Notes: generated by a model from the letters alone, not told the origin. DNA of 64,000 bases from Bacteroidota bacterium (GCA_027490225.1 JAIXYK010000011.1:1-64000); one strand, 5' to 3'; counted from the stretch's first letter, positions 37,675 through 47,051 are shown. Numbers and translations are program-made.

Positions 37675-39158
37675 TTAAACGCCCTTTGTTTCCACTTTGA
37701 TGTAGTTGTTGCAACTGATTCTGAAGTTGAAACAACAGGTTTGTCTTGTGCCAATAACCAAGAAGAAAACAATGCTGCAACTTTAGTTTCTTCTTCGCTT
37801 AATGGCCGCTGCAGTTTTTCTGGAGTGAAATATAACTTAACGAAGTTAGTGTCGAATTTACCACTTACAAAAGCTTCGTGTTGGAGTGCAAATCTGCAAA
37901 ACGACAAAGTGGTTTCTACTCCTGTAATGTTGTAATCATCAATTGCACGAATCATTTTTTGGATTGCAGCATTGCGGTTTTCAGCATGCACAATGAGCTT
38001 ACTGAGCATTGGGTCATAATAGATTGGAATATCCATTCCTTCTTCAAAACCTCCATCAACGCGCACACCATTGCCTTGAGGAAGTTGATAAACAGATAAA
38101 TTTCCGATATCTGGAAGAAAATTATTTGCAGGATCTTCTGCATACACCCTAATTTCTATTGCATGTCCATTGATGGTAAGGTCTTCCTGCACAAAACTTA
38201 ACTTCTCCCCTCTTGCCACACGAATTTGCTCTTTAACCAAATCTTTTCCTGTTATTAGCTCTGTAACAGGATGTTCAACTTGTAAACGCGTATTCATTTC
38301 TAAAAAATAGAAATTCAATTTTTCATCAACTAAGAACTCGACCGTACCTGCTCCCAAATAATTGCAAGCTTGCGCAACACGCACAGCGCACTCGCCCATA
38401 GCTTTTCTCATTTCTGGAGATAAAATCATAGATGGTGCTTCTTCAACCACTTTCTGATGCCTGCGCTGAATGCTACAGTCTCTTTCGAATAAATATACGC
38501 AATTGCCATGTGTATCGGCCATTACCTGAATTTCAATGTGTCTTGGTGATGAAACATATCTTTCAATAAATACAGATCCATCCCCAAAAGCTGAAGTAGC
38601 TTCCGAAATTGCCAATTGCAATTGTTCTTCAAATTCTTCACTATTTTCAACAATGCGCATTCCTTTTCCACCACCACCAGCAGACGCTTTAATCAAAACA
38701 GGGAAACCAATGTCCTGCGCAATTTTTCTAGCTTCCTGGTGATCAGAAATTGCTTCTTCCGTGCCTGGAACTAATGGAATATTATACGCTTTTGCAGCGG
38801 CTTTTGCGGCCAGTTTCGAACCCATCATTTCCATAGACTCTGCTGAAGGACCAATTAAAGTAATCCCAGCTTCCTTTACAGCTCTTGCAAAACCAGCATT
38901 TTCAGATAAAAAACCATAACCTGGGTGAATTCCATCGACACCCAATTTTTTGCAAACTTCTATAATTTTGTCACCTCTTAAGTAAGATTGATTACTTGGT
39001 GCTGGACCAATATTCACAGCTTCATCTGCATACCTTACATGAGGTGAATTCCTATCAACATCAGAGTAAACTGCAACAGTTTTTATACCCATTTCTTTTG
39101 CCGAACGCATTACTCTTAATGCAATCTCACCACGATTTGCAACTAATATTTTATTCAA
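37671..39158 (-). CDS. accC: Biotin carboxylase subunit of acetyl-/acyl-CoA carboxylase
   Basis: 495 aa ATP-grasp enzyme that carboxylates biotin on a carrier protein. Features are K-I-L-V-A-N-R-G-E-I-A at the N-terminus, H-P-G-Y-G-F-L-S-E-N near 80, the glycine loop K-A-S-A-G-G-G-G-K-G-M near 159, catalytic residues in E-M-N-T-R-L-Q-V-E-H-P-V-T-E near 287, and a C-terminal 45-residue extension rich in Ser/Thr. There is no biotin carrier or carboxyltransferase gene beside it. The variant N-F-L-P-D and the extension suggest a propionyl- or methylcrotonyl-type acyl-CoA carboxylase rather than the fatty-acid-synthesis AccC, but this is not certain. Ten bases separate it from the upstream subtilase gene. 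Confidence 0.9.
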   Translation of the reverse strand: MNKILVANRGEIALRVMRSAKEMGIKTVAVYSDVDRNSPHVRYADEAVNIGPAPSNQSYLRGDKIIEVCKKLGVDGIHPGYGFLSENAGFARAVKEAGITLIGPSAESMEMMGSKLAAKAAAKAYNIPLVPGTEEAISDHQEARKIAQDIGFPVLIKASAGGGGKGMRIVENSEEFEEQLQLAISEATSAFGDGSVFIERYVSSPRHIEIQVMADTHGNCVYLFERDCSIQRRHQKVVEEAPSMILSPEMRKAMGECAVRVAQACNYLGAGTVEFLVDEKLNFYFLEMNTRLQVEHPVTELITGKDLVKEQIRVARGEKLSFVQEDLTINGHAIEIRVYAEDPANNFLPDIGNLSVYQLPQGNGVRVDGGFEEGMDIPIYYDPMLSKLIVHAENRNAAIQKMIRAIDDYNITGVETTLSFCRFALQHEAFVSGKFDTNFVKLYFTPEKLQRPLSEEETKVAALFSSWLLAQDKPVVSTSESVATTTSKWKQRAFN

Positions 39159-39168
39159 TTTATTTAAT

Positions 39169-41643
39169 TTAAGGATGAATGAAAGATTTTACAGAAGTAC
39201 CCTGAGACGATTGCAAACGAATAAAATAGATTCCTTTTGATAAACCGGAAACATTCAATTGTTTGAAATTAGTATTTGAAATAGATTCTTTATTGATGAT
39301 TCTTCCCATTAAATCTATGATTTCAACAAAGCCATTTTCAGTTTTTCCTAAGTCAATATTCAATAGATCCATCGCTGGGTTAGGATACAATATAAAGTCT
39401 TCAATGTTATTCTGTTTTTTAATACTTGTAGGTATTTCACAATTTCCTTCTACCTTAAAATTATCGAGATAAATATTATTTCCAGCATCATTTACTACCT
39501 CGAATTTCAATTTAAAATTTGAGGCTCCATCATAATCAGAAATATCTACACTTAAACATGATGTGCCAATGGTACCAGTTAAACACCAATCATCAGAATT
39601 CTGAGGAGTAAAAAATGTAGTTAATAAACCAGCTGTAGCAAAAGAACCAGTACCTGATTCTGCTCTTTCAAAAATCTTAACCCAATTAAAACCATCATTT
39701 ATTGTTGCATAAATATTTAGAGAATCACTTTGGCTGGAAGCCCTACGGCGATGCGCATGTTGAAAATAAAATACATTGTTGCTGGTTTGACTAAGATTGA
39801 TAGCAGGTGTTATGAATGCATCTTTCTCGCCCGACCTTGCTTGATTGTTGAAAATATCAATAAAAACAGACTTATTTCCTGGTGTATTTCCCGCAGTTGT
39901 GGCAAGTTCCCATCCATTTTGATTGTCAGGATTTTCGATTACAAATCCTGCTGCTGTTAAATCAGCACTTTCAAAATCTTCGGAATAAACTTGTATCACT
40001 CCATTGTTATTTACATCTACATAATTGGCCAAAATTATAGTATCGGCGCCAAATTGATTATTTGCAATTAATTGAACATTGTATTGTCCAAATTCTGTAT
40101 AGGTAACAACTGGTTCTTCTAACGTGGACGAACTTGGATTTCCTCCGGGGAACAACCATGAATATTCAGCACCACTTCCAAAAGATTGATTGTTAAATTG
40201 AACTGATAATCCCGGGCAACCTGAGCGGTTAGTCGCAGTAAAATTTGCATTGGGCGGTGAATTTGGAATACAATTAAACGACTGAACACCTAATAATGCA
40301 CCATTTACATTTAACCTTCTATTGCTATTTACCAGGTTTGCCAATGCTGGAATTTGGTCTGCACCATTTAGCAAATAATCTCGCATTACCAATGCTATAG
40401 CACCAGGACTAGCTTTATAGGCAGAAATTAATTCATTGCAAGCAGCGGCATACATTAAACCAATAGAACCTGCAACATGCGGTGTAGACATTGAAGTTCC
40501 TGTTAAATTACCATAATTTGAGCTTGTAATTGTGCTATAGACTTCTGTTCCAGGAGAGGCAATATCAATACTTTGAATTCCATATCCAGCAGAGTTGTAT
40601 TTAGTATCGTTGCGGTTTGAATTCGTTACAGAAATTAAAAACTCTGAAGCACAAGCAGTTGGTATATCACCAGTTACATCAATGTTATAATTTGCATTTG
40701 CAGTAGCACCAGCGCTTAAAATCCCATAACTTCCGAGAGTATCATAAAACGAACACCATATTGGAAATTCAGCAGGGTCGCCATTATTGACCCCAAACGA
40801 AGAATTAGTTGCAACTACAAAGGCTCCTTTCTCTCCATTTGTTTCGTCATATAAAATACGCATTTCGGCTGCATAAGAATAAGCAGCAACCACAGTTGCT
40901 TCATCGCCCGAACTACCTGCAATTGCTAATATTTTTACATTCCAGTTTACGCCAGAAACTCCAATAGTATTGTTTCCTTTTGCGCCAATTGTTCCGGCAA
41001 CGTGTGTTCCATGCTGGTCTGAAGGAATTGTTGCATCATCATTAAATGCATCCCATCCATTTATATCATCAATATAACCATTGTTATCATCATCAATTCC
41101 GTTGGCTGCAATTTCATTTCTGTTGATGAAGAAATTACCGATTAAATCTGGGTGATTTAATTGAAATCCTCCGTCAATAACTGCTACAACAATTGAATCT
41201 CCTTGAGCCGTTAAACCACCAGTAGTAATGTCCCAAGCTTCAACGGCATCTATATCTGCGTCTGCAGTTCCGCTGTTTTGACCAGTGTTATTTAATGACC
41301 ATTGACTGGTAAAACTGGCATCATTTGGAGTAGTGTTTCTCAACTCTACTTTGTGGTTTACTTGGGCATTAGTTACTTCCGGCAATCTTTGAAGTTCTGA
41401 AATAACTTCAAGTTCGGTATTTTCGACTGTTTTTAATAACCAAATATTGAATCTTGCCGACAAAACCCTTTTCACTTCAATTTGAGCGAATGGATAGTTA
41501 CTGTTAAGTTGTTGTTGAAGTGAGGCAGAAGTATATTTTTTGTTGAATTGAACAATGAGCTCACCTGAATGAAATGCTGATTGTGCCTGAGAAAAAAGGT
41601 GAATGAAAGTAAAAAGAATAGCTGGTAGTATGCCCTTAAACAT
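39169..41643 (-). CDS. Second T9SS-secreted subtilisin-like (S8) serine protease
   Basis: 824 aa from ATG 41643 (MFKGILPAILFTFIHLFSQAQ signal); seven extra in-frame codons upstream overlap the inverted repeat. A propeptide-like region precedes the S8 domain with catalytic Asp in A-V-I-D-G-G (about 149), His in H-G-T-H-V-A-G (about 211) and Ser in G-T-S-M-S-T-P-H-V-A-G (about 382). It is followed by a PKD domain (YSWLFPGG), a jelly-roll/MAM-like domain (S-E-D-F-E-S-A, then N-I-Y-L-D-N-F) and a type A sorting domain (Y-P-N-P-A-M, then G-I-Y-F-I-R-L). The PKD and jelly-roll order is reversed relative to the subtilase at 24590-27673. Its promoter appears to lie inside the hairpin at 41646-41683. 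Confidence 0.93.
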   Translation of the reverse strand: MFKGILPAILFTFIHLFSQAQSAFHSGELIVQFNKKYTSASLQQQLNSNYPFAQIEVKRVLSARFNIWLLKTVENTELEVISELQRLPEVTNAQVNHKVELRNTTPNDASFTSQWSLNNTGQNSGTADADIDAVEAWDITTGGLTAQGDSIVVAVIDGGFQLNHPDLIGNFFINRNEIAANGIDDDNNGYIDDINGWDAFNDDATIPSDQHGTHVAGTIGAKGNNTIGVSGVNWNVKILAIAGSSGDEATVVAAYSYAAEMRILYDETNGEKGAFVVATNSSFGVNNGDPAEFPIWCSFYDTLGSYGILSAGATANANYNIDVTGDIPTACASEFLISVTNSNRNDTKYNSAGYGIQSIDIASPGTEVYSTITSSNYGNLTGTSMSTPHVAGSIGLMYAAACNELISAYKASPGAIALVMRDYLLNGADQIPALANLVNSNRRLNVNGALLGVQSFNCIPNSPPNANFTATNRSGCPGLSVQFNNQSFGSGAEYSWLFPGGNPSSSTLEEPVVTYTEFGQYNVQLIANNQFGADTIILANYVDVNNNGVIQVYSEDFESADLTAAGFVIENPDNQNGWELATTAGNTPGNKSVFIDIFNNQARSGEKDAFITPAINLSQTSNNVFYFQHAHRRRASSQSDSLNIYATINDGFNWVKIFERAESGTGSFATAGLLTTFFTPQNSDDWCLTGTIGTSCLSVDISDYDGASNFKLKFEVVNDAGNNIYLDNFKVEGNCEIPTSIKKQNNIEDFILYPNPAMDLLNIDLGKTENGFVEIIDLMGRIINKESISNTNFKQLNVSGLSKGIYFIRLQSSQGTSVKSFIHP

Positions 41644-41645
41644 GA

Positions 41646-41683
41646 ACGATGGATTTTCCCACAAATTTAGGAAAATCCATCGT
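41646..41683 (-). promoter_or_regulatory. 14-bp inverted repeat with a -7 box in its loop
   Basis: ACGATGGATTTTCC (41646-41659) and GGAAAATCCATCGT (41670-41683) are perfectly complementary. On the minus strand the loop reads TAAATTTG (41662-41669), an exact TAnnTTTG box. It lies 22 bases after the sucC stop and ends two bases before the subtilase ATG. It could stop sucC transcripts (there is no strong T-run) while carrying the promoter of the next gene. Confidence 0.6.
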
Positions 41684-41704
41684 TAAATAAAGTGTTTTAT
41701 TAAA

Positions 41705-42895
41705 TTATGCTAATACTTCTTTTACGCTATCTGCGGCTTCTTGCAAAAGAATAACAGATTTAACACGCAAGCCTGAAGCATCAATAATATCTTTTGCTTC
41801 TTTGGCATTGGTTCCCTGTAAACGTACAATAATTGGTACACGCACAGATCCCATATTTTTGTAAGCATCTACAATTCCCTGCGCAACTCTGTCGCAACGT
41901 ACAATACCTCCAAAAATGTTGATTAAAATCGCTTTTACATTTTCATCACGTAAAATAATTCTAAAAGCTTGTTCAACACGCGCTGCATCAGCTGTTCCAC
42001 CAACATCTAAGAAGTTTGCAGGTTCTCCACCGGCATGTTTAATAATATCCATTGTAGCCATTGCCAAACCTGCACCATTTACCATGCAACCAATGTTACC
42101 ATCTAATTTCACATAATTAAGGTTGAATTCTCCAGCTTCTACTTCAGTTGGGTCTTCCTCAGTAACATCACGCATGGCAAGAATATCTGCATGACGGTAT
42201 AAGCCGTTTTCATCTAAGTTAACTTTAGCGTCGACTGCAATAATTTTTGAATCAGAAGTTTTTAAAACTGGATTGATTTCAAATTGAGAAGCATCAATAG
42301 CATCATAAGCTTTGTAAAGGTTCATTACAAATTTAACCATTTCCTTATTTGCATTTCCACTTAAACCCAGGTTATATGCGATTTTACGTGCTTGAAATCC
42401 TTGCAAACCAACTCTTGGGTCCACTTCTTCGTTTAATATTTTTTCAGGATGGTTGTGTGCTACTTCTTCAATGTCCATTCCTCCTTCGGTAGTGTAAATA
42501 ATTACATTTCTTCCAGTTTGACGGTTCAATAAAACACTCATGTAAAATTCCTGTGTTTTTTCTGGACCTGGATAATAAACATCCTGAGCTATTAAAACCT
42601 TTCTAACAAGTTTACCTTCAGGACCTGTTTGAGGGGTAACTAAAGTCATTCCTAGAATTTGGTCAGCAGTAGTTTTAACATCTTCTAAACTTTTTGCCAA
42701 TTTTACACCTCCACCTTTACCTCTGCCTCCAGCGTGTATTTGTGCTTTAATTACCCACCAACCAGTGCCAGTTTGGGCTTGTAAATCTTTAGCTGCTTGC
42801 ACCGCTTCATCAGAAGTTTCTGCAACAATACCTTCCTGTATTGCTACGCCATAGCTTTTTAATATTGATTTTCCTTGATATTCGTGGATATTCAT
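41705..42895 (-). CDS. sucC: Succinyl-CoA synthetase (ADP-forming) subunit beta
   Basis: 396 aa ATP-grasp subunit that, with SucD, converts succinyl-CoA to succinate with substrate-level phosphorylation in the TCA cycle. Features are M-N-I-H-E-Y-Q-G-K at the start, the nucleotide-binding H-A-G-G-R-G-K-G-G-G-V near residue 53, D-V-G-G-T-A near 300 and I-F-G-G-I-V-R-C near 345. sucD is not adjacent. A near-consensus -7 box (TTAATTTG on the minus strand, about 42913-42920) lies just upstream. Confidence 0.97.
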   Translation of the reverse strand: MNIHEYQGKSILKSYGVAIQEGIVAETSDEAVQAAKDLQAQTGTGWWVIKAQIHAGGRGKGGGVKLAKSLEDVKTTADQILGMTLVTPQTGPEGKLVRKVLIAQDVYYPGPEKTQEFYMSVLLNRQTGRNVIIYTTEGGMDIEEVAHNHPEKILNEEVDPRVGLQGFQARKIAYNLGLSGNANKEMVKFVMNLYKAYDAIDASQFEINPVLKTSDSKIIAVDAKVNLDENGLYRHADILAMRDVTEEDPTEVEAGEFNLNYVKLDGNIGCMVNGAGLAMATMDIIKHAGGEPANFLDVGGTADAARVEQAFRIILRDENVKAILINIFGGIVRCDRVAQGIVDAYKNMGSVRVPIIVRLQGTNAKEAKDIIDASGLRVKSVILLQEAADSVKEVLA

Positions 42896-43029
42896 GTTAA
42901 TATTTTTTTGCGCAAATTAATAGAATAAATTGCTGCCAACAACACATTGTTGAATAAAACATTTTTAAAAGATAATCATTTTATGATTTTATATTCTACT
43001 TTAGCGGCTCACAAGCTACCCAAATTACC

Positions 43030-43578
43030 ATGCCTCAGAAATCTGCCATTCTGAATCGTGTAAGTGATGAAAAATTACTTGCCGAAACTGGAAAAAACTG
43101 GACCGAATGGTTCGATATTATTGAGAAATTAATGCTTCAGTTTAAATCTAATAAACCAACGGCAAAACTTTTAAGCCAGGAATTTGGACTTGAAGATTAT
43201 TGGGCCAGAACAATTATTGATTCATTTGACTGCTGTAATGTCTCTTTGCCACATGAGACGAAAAATACTGATTTTGAAATTACCGCAACCTTAACAATAG
43301 AAGCTCCGCTACATATTGTAGAGCAAGGTTTCACAGATGTAAGTCTTCGCAGAATGTGGCTTCCTGAAATTAATGAGTTCAAAAAATACAATACAGGAAA
43401 AAATGTTCGTTTTGAATGGACAGATGAGACAGTAGTTAATGTTAATTTTTATCCTAAAAATGCCAAAAAATGTCAAGTGTCTTTGCAACATACCAAAATT
43501 AAAGACCAAGAACATATTGAACATTTCAAAAAAGAGTGGAAAACCAGACTTGAACTTCTGGCTTTAATTATAAGTTAA
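43030..43578 (+). CDS. START/SRPBCC-like domain protein with DUF4287-type N-terminus
   Basis: 182 aa, cytoplasmic. The N-terminal 60 residues contain T-G-K-N-W-T-E-W-F-D-I-I-E-K-L, as in the short DUF4287-type helical segment. The rest, from about residue 80, looks like a START/AHSA1-fold lipid- or ligand-binding domain (ATLTIEAPLHIVEQGFTD, then FEWTDETVVNVNF, ending W-K-T-R-L-E-L-L). No direct function is known. The stop codon abuts the ATG of the LolD-type ATPase gene, indicating one operon with it and ispE. Confidence 0.72.
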   Translation: MPQKSAILNRVSDEKLLAETGKNWTEWFDIIEKLMLQFKSNKPTAKLLSQEFGLEDYWARTIIDSFDCCNVSLPHETKNTDFEITATLTIEAPLHIVEQGFTDVSLRRMWLPEINEFKKYNTGKNVRFEWTDETVVNVNFYPKNAKKCQVSLQHTKIKDQEHIEHFKKEWKTRLELLALIIS

Positions 43579-44232
43579 ATGATTGTAGCATCGGGAATTA
43601 CTAAGTCTTACGGAAAACTTCAGGTTTTAAAAGGAGTAGATTTTAGTATTCAGCCCGCAGAGATTGTTTCAATTGTAGGTGCATCAGGCGCTGGTAAAAC
43701 AACTCTTTTACAGATTCTCGGAACCTTAGACAAAGCAGAATCTGGAAACATTAGTTATTTCGGAGAAAATCTAAATGCTCTTAGTGATAAAGCATTGTCT
43801 AAATTTAGAAATCAAAATATCGGATTTATATTTCAGTTTCACCAGTTATTTCCTGAATTTACTGCATTAGAAAATGTAATGATTCCAGGAATGATAGCTG
43901 GAAAAAACAAAGCTGAATTAAAAAAAAGAGCAACACAATTATTAGAAGAATTAAATCTTAAAGATAGAATTGACCATAAACCAAGTGCTTTGTCGGGCGG
44001 AGAACAACAAAGAGTAGCGGTAGCACGAGCTTTAATGAATTCTCCTAAGTTAATATTAGCAGATGAGCCCAGTGGTAATTTAGATTCTAAAAATGCGAAA
44101 GAACTGCACGATTTATTTCTTGAATTACGCGAAAGAACAAATCAAGCCTTTGTTATTGTTACCCACAATGAAGATTTGGCTAAAATGGCCGACAGAAGAT
44201 TGGTGATGGTCGACGGAAGATTTCAAGCTTAA
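43579..44232 (+). CDS. lolD: ABC transporter ATP-binding protein, LolD/MacB type
   Basis: 217 aa ATPase. Walker A is G-A-S-G-A-G-K-T-T near residue 35, Q-loop F-Q-F-H-Q-L-F near 90, signature L-S-G-G-E-Q-Q-R near 140, Walker [12 protein letters not shown] near 160, and the H-loop T-H-N near 195. The P-S-G-N-L-D variant is typical of the LolD/MacB/FtsE group. It probably energises lipoprotein release from the inner membrane, but no LolC/E permease is adjacent, so a MacB-like role is possible. Middle gene of a three-gene operon. Confidence 0.88.
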   Translation: MIVASGITKSYGKLQVLKGVDFSIQPAEIVSIVGASGAGKTTLLQILGTLDKAESGNISYFGENLNALSDKALSKFRNQNIGFIFQFHQLFPEFTALENVMIPGMIAGKNKAELKKRATQLLEELNLKDRIDHKPSALSGGEQQRVAVARALMNSPKLILADEPSGNLDSKNAKELHDLFLELRERTNQAFVIVTHNEDLAKMADRRLVMVDGRFQA

Positions 44233-44241
44233 TTAATAAGT

Positions 44242-45066
44242 ATGCTGCGTTTTTCTCCTTGTAAAATAAATATTGGTTTAAATATCATCAATAAGAGAGA
44301 AGACGGTTTTCATAACCTGCAATCAATTTTTTACCCTGTTCCATTGCATGATGTTTTGGAGATTGTTAAAAACAATGATTCCGCAGCATTACCTGTCGTT
44401 TTCAATTGCACTGGTTTAAATATTTCAGGAAATTCCTCAGACAATATTGTTTTAAAAGCAATTGAACTTTTAAAAGCTGATTATCCAATATCACCTATTA
44501 AAGTTCATTTGCATAAAGTAATTCCAATGGGCGCTGGATTAGGCGGAGGTTCTGCAAATGGCGCAATTACATTATTACTTATAAATGAATTATTTGAATT
44601 AAATATTCCATCGAATAAATTACTTGATTATGCAGCAAGATTAGGGTCTGATTGCCCATTTTTTATCTATAATTCGCCTTGTTTTGTTGAAGGAAGAGGA
44701 GAAATTATAACTCCTGTAGAATTAGATTTAAAAGGAAAATATTTAACATTAATATATCCTCAAATACACATCAATACTGGAGTTGCTTTTAGCAAAATAA
44801 TTCCAAAAAACAGAAATATTGATTTTAAAAATATTCGAGCTATGGAAATTTCCGAATGGCAGCATATTTTTATCAATGATTTTGAAAAACCAATGTGTAA
44901 TTTGTTTCCTGATTTAAATGAATTAATTACAGCATTAAAAAACACGGGAGCCGAATTTGTTTCCATGACTGGCAGTGGTTCTACCATTTATGCCATTTCA
45001 AGCAATGAATTAGATATTTCGCATTTTAATAAAACCGACAATTTTATTTTTCAAACGCAACTTTAA
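44242..45066 (+). CDS. ispE: 4-diphosphocytidyl-2-C-methyl-D-erythritol kinase
   Basis: 274 aa GHMP kinase of the non-mevalonate (MEP) isoprenoid pathway that phosphorylates CDP-ME. Features are K-I-N-I-G-L near the start, the GHMP ATP loop P-M-G-A-G-L-G-G-G-S-A-N near residue 93, G-S-D-C-P-F-F near 134 and the C-terminal M-T-G-S-G-S-T near 240. Nine bases follow the ABC ATPase stop. Convergent with, and directly adjacent to, the YdeI-type gene. Confidence 0.95.
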   Translation: MLRFSPCKINIGLNIINKREDGFHNLQSIFYPVPLHDVLEIVKNNDSAALPVVFNCTGLNISGNSSDNIVLKAIELLKADYPISPIKVHLHKVIPMGAGLGGGSANGAITLLLINELFELNIPSNKLLDYAARLGSDCPFFIYNSPCFVEGRGEIITPVELDLKGKYLTLIYPQIHINTGVAFSKIIPKNRNIDFKNIRAMEISEWQHIFINDFEKPMCNLFPDLNELITALKNTGAEFVSMTGSGSTIYAISSNELDISHFNKTDNFIFQTQL

Positions 45067-45420
45067 TTATTTTTTCTTTTTAAAATAGAGCTCTTTAGCC
45101 CTTTCAATGATTAGTAATGCACGTTTAATTCGGGTATCGATAGATTTCCCAGAATTTACATAATGCAAATAACTGCGCTTGGCTCCGGGATTCATTGCAT
45201 CCCAATATTTTCTACTCTCTTCATCTTGGTCTAACAATTCTTGCATTTCTTCCGGGAAAGCATATCCATATTCACTTTCGTCTGCTTGCAACTTCACCTG
45301 TATGGTTTGCTGATAATCAACTTTAGCTGCTTTTAAAACTGCTTTACCAATTTGGATTACAAATCCGTCTAATCCACGTTTTACAATGCCAGCATGAAAA
45401 GTATGCCAATTATTGTGCAT
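45067..45420 (-). CDS. YdeI/OmpD-associated family protein, C-terminal part of a frameshifted gene
   Basis: 117 aa ORF. It holds the end of a DUF1905 domain (G-F-V-I-Q-I-G-K-A-V-L-K-A-A-K) and a C-terminal YdeI/OmdA domain (Y-W-D-A-M-N-P-G-A-K-R-S-Y-L-H-Y-V, then I-D-T-R-I-K-R-A). The start of the DUF1905 domain is missing from this ORF but is encoded in another frame just upstream (45381-45548), so the apparent ATG at 45420 is probably an internal codon of a gene interrupted by a one-base indel. Confidence 0.7.
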   Translation of the reverse strand: MHNNWHTFHAGIVKRGLDGFVIQIGKAVLKAAKVDYQQTIQVKLQADESEYGYAFPEEMQELLDQDEESRKYWDAMNPGAKRSYLHYVNSGKSIDTRIKRALLIIERAKELYFKKKK

Positions 45421-45548
45421 AAACTACGAAATGGAAATTTATCGCTTAATGCAAGCGCTACATCATGTGGTACTTGAAAATAATGGTAACCCATTTTTTC
45501 ATCAAACTTATTTATAACAGATGTGAATGTATATGCACTAGTTTCCAT
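45381..45548 (-). pseudogene. N-terminal DUF1905 fragment of the same frameshifted gene
   Basis: ATG 45548 opens a 55-codon ORF that starts M-E-T-S-A-Y-T-F-T-S-V-I-N-K-F and contains Y-H-Y-F-Q-V-P and F-P-F-R-S-L-C-T-I, as expected for the beginning of DUF1905. It runs into a stop at 45381-45383. Adding one base near 45407-45412 would join it to the downstream frame at N-N-W-H-T-F-H, giving one protein of about 160 aa. It starts nine bases after the class V aminotransferase gene on the same strand. A sequencing error must be excluded before calling it a true pseudogene. Confidence 0.6.
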
Positions 45549-45557
45549 AATTAAAAG

Positions 45558-46811
45558 TCATGCACCGGCCAATTTCTTTAATGCAGCAACCAATTTATCT
45601 AATTCGAATGTATTTGTATATAAATGAGGCGTAATCCGAACTCCATGAACATTGGCATAATCAATGGCAACTGTCCAAATTTTAAATTGTTCCAATAGTG
45701 TTTTTGCTAAAACTGAAGGAGCAATTCCCTTTAAACCAACATTTGCAATTGCACAACTTCTAGATTCATCGTCAGGAGTATTGAGTATAACTCCTGGAAT
45801 GTCTTTCACTTGATTTACCCAGTAATTCTGCAAAAAACGAAGCCTATCTTGTTTGCGCTGAATACCAATTTTTTCATGATAATCAATGGCATGATGTATT
45901 GCAATGTTTGTTGCTACCGGAATTGTACCTGTATGATTTAATTTTAAAATATCATCTACATTAAAGTTTAATTCACCAAATAATGGCCAAACAGAAGTGA
46001 TTTTTTCTTTCTTCACATATAATATACCCGCACCCAGCGGAGCTCCCAGCCATTTGTGCAAACTGCTTCCGTAATAATCGCAGCCTAATTCATCTATTTT
46101 AAAATCTAATTGCGCTATTGCATGGGCTCCATCAACAAGTACTTCAACACCTTTGCTGTGGGCCATTTCACATATTTTCTTTACCGGTAAAATTTGCCCA
46201 GTAATGTTTATCATGTGGCAAATCATTAACAATTTTGTTTTTGGGGTGATCGCATTTTCATACAATTGCACCAATTCCTCATCAGAAGTAGGATTATTAG
46301 GAACGGAAACTATTTTATTTATAATTCCAAACCTGCGCGCCTGCTGCTTAAACATATCGAGCATGCTCCCATAATCTTGTTCAGCCATTACAGCTTCATC
46401 GCCAGCTTTCCAGTTCAATCCAGAAATTATAGTATCGAGAGATTCTGTTGTATTTCTTGTGATGATTAATTCTTCTAATTTACAACCAAATAAATCAGCC
46501 AAACGTTTTCTTATTTTGTCGCGGTCGTTAAACTGTTCTGTTCTTAAATAATAGGAAGCTTCTAAATTCTGTTTTTCTATATCATTCAAATATGCTTTCA
46601 ATACGGGTTGAGAAGCCATACTGTAGTAGCCATTTTCAAGATTAATGTATTCGGGTTTTAATTTATAATCATTACGAATTTGTTCCCAGAAATCATCTGT
46701 TGAAGTGTTTGGAAGAAAAATTGATTTTTCAAATATCGAATTCGCCTTTGATGCAAATGGAGCAATGGCTGAAAAGGCTATTGTTTTTAAGAACATTCGT
46801 TTATTAGGCAT
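45558..46811 (-). CDS. Class V aminotransferase-like PLP enzyme (isopenicillin N epimerase-like)
   Basis: 417 aa fold-type I PLP enzyme. Features are N-T-T-E-S-L near residue 120, D-G-A-H-A-I-A near 228 (Asp to PLP nitrogen), and S-S-L-H-K-W-L-G-A-P near 250 with the PLP lysine. Together they fit the group annotated as isopenicillin N epimerase-like or cysteine desulfurase-like. An N-terminal hydrophobic stretch (MPNKRMFLKTIAFSAIAPFASKA) looks like an export signal, with no twin arginine. Actual substrate unknown. Cotranscribed with the broken YdeI-type gene downstream. Confidence 0.87.
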   Translation of the reverse strand: MPNKRMFLKTIAFSAIAPFASKANSIFEKSIFLPNTSTDDFWEQIRNDYKLKPEYINLENGYYSMASQPVLKAYLNDIEKQNLEASYYLRTEQFNDRDKIRKRLADLFGCKLEELIITRNTTESLDTIISGLNWKAGDEAVMAEQDYGSMLDMFKQQARRFGIINKIVSVPNNPTSDEELVQLYENAITPKTKLLMICHMINITGQILPVKKICEMAHSKGVEVLVDGAHAIAQLDFKIDELGCDYYGSSLHKWLGAPLGAGILYVKKEKITSVWPLFGELNFNVDDILKLNHTGTIPVATNIAIHHAIDYHEKIGIQRKQDRLRFLQNYWVNQVKDIPGVILNTPDDESRSCAIANVGLKGIAPSVLAKTLLEQFKIWTVAIDYANVHGVRITPHLYTNTFELDKLVAALKKLAGA

Positions 46812-46993
46812 GTATAAATAAGTTCAATTAATTGATACTCAAATTAAGCAATAATTTACTAAATCTATACTATCAGAAATAATCAATAAAAGCAAATTCA
46901 ATTTGTTCATCATTAAAATGAGAATAATAAAACTCAAATAATTAAAAGTATTTAAGGCATTATATACACTAAAATTAAAAACTATTTTTAACA

Positions 46994-47023
46994 TTGGTAT
47001 TTAAGCAGAAATAAATACTTTTA
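46994..47023 (+). promoter_or_regulatory. Promoter of the GH13-esterase-GH92 operon
   Basis: TTG (46994-46996), 19-bp spacer and TACTTTTA (47016-47023, one mismatch to TAnnTTTG). The expected leader is about 23 nt. The gap 46812-47051 otherwise holds only AT-rich sequence between divergent genes. Confidence 0.5.
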
Positions 47024-47051
47024 TAAACCAATATAAATTAACAAATACCAC

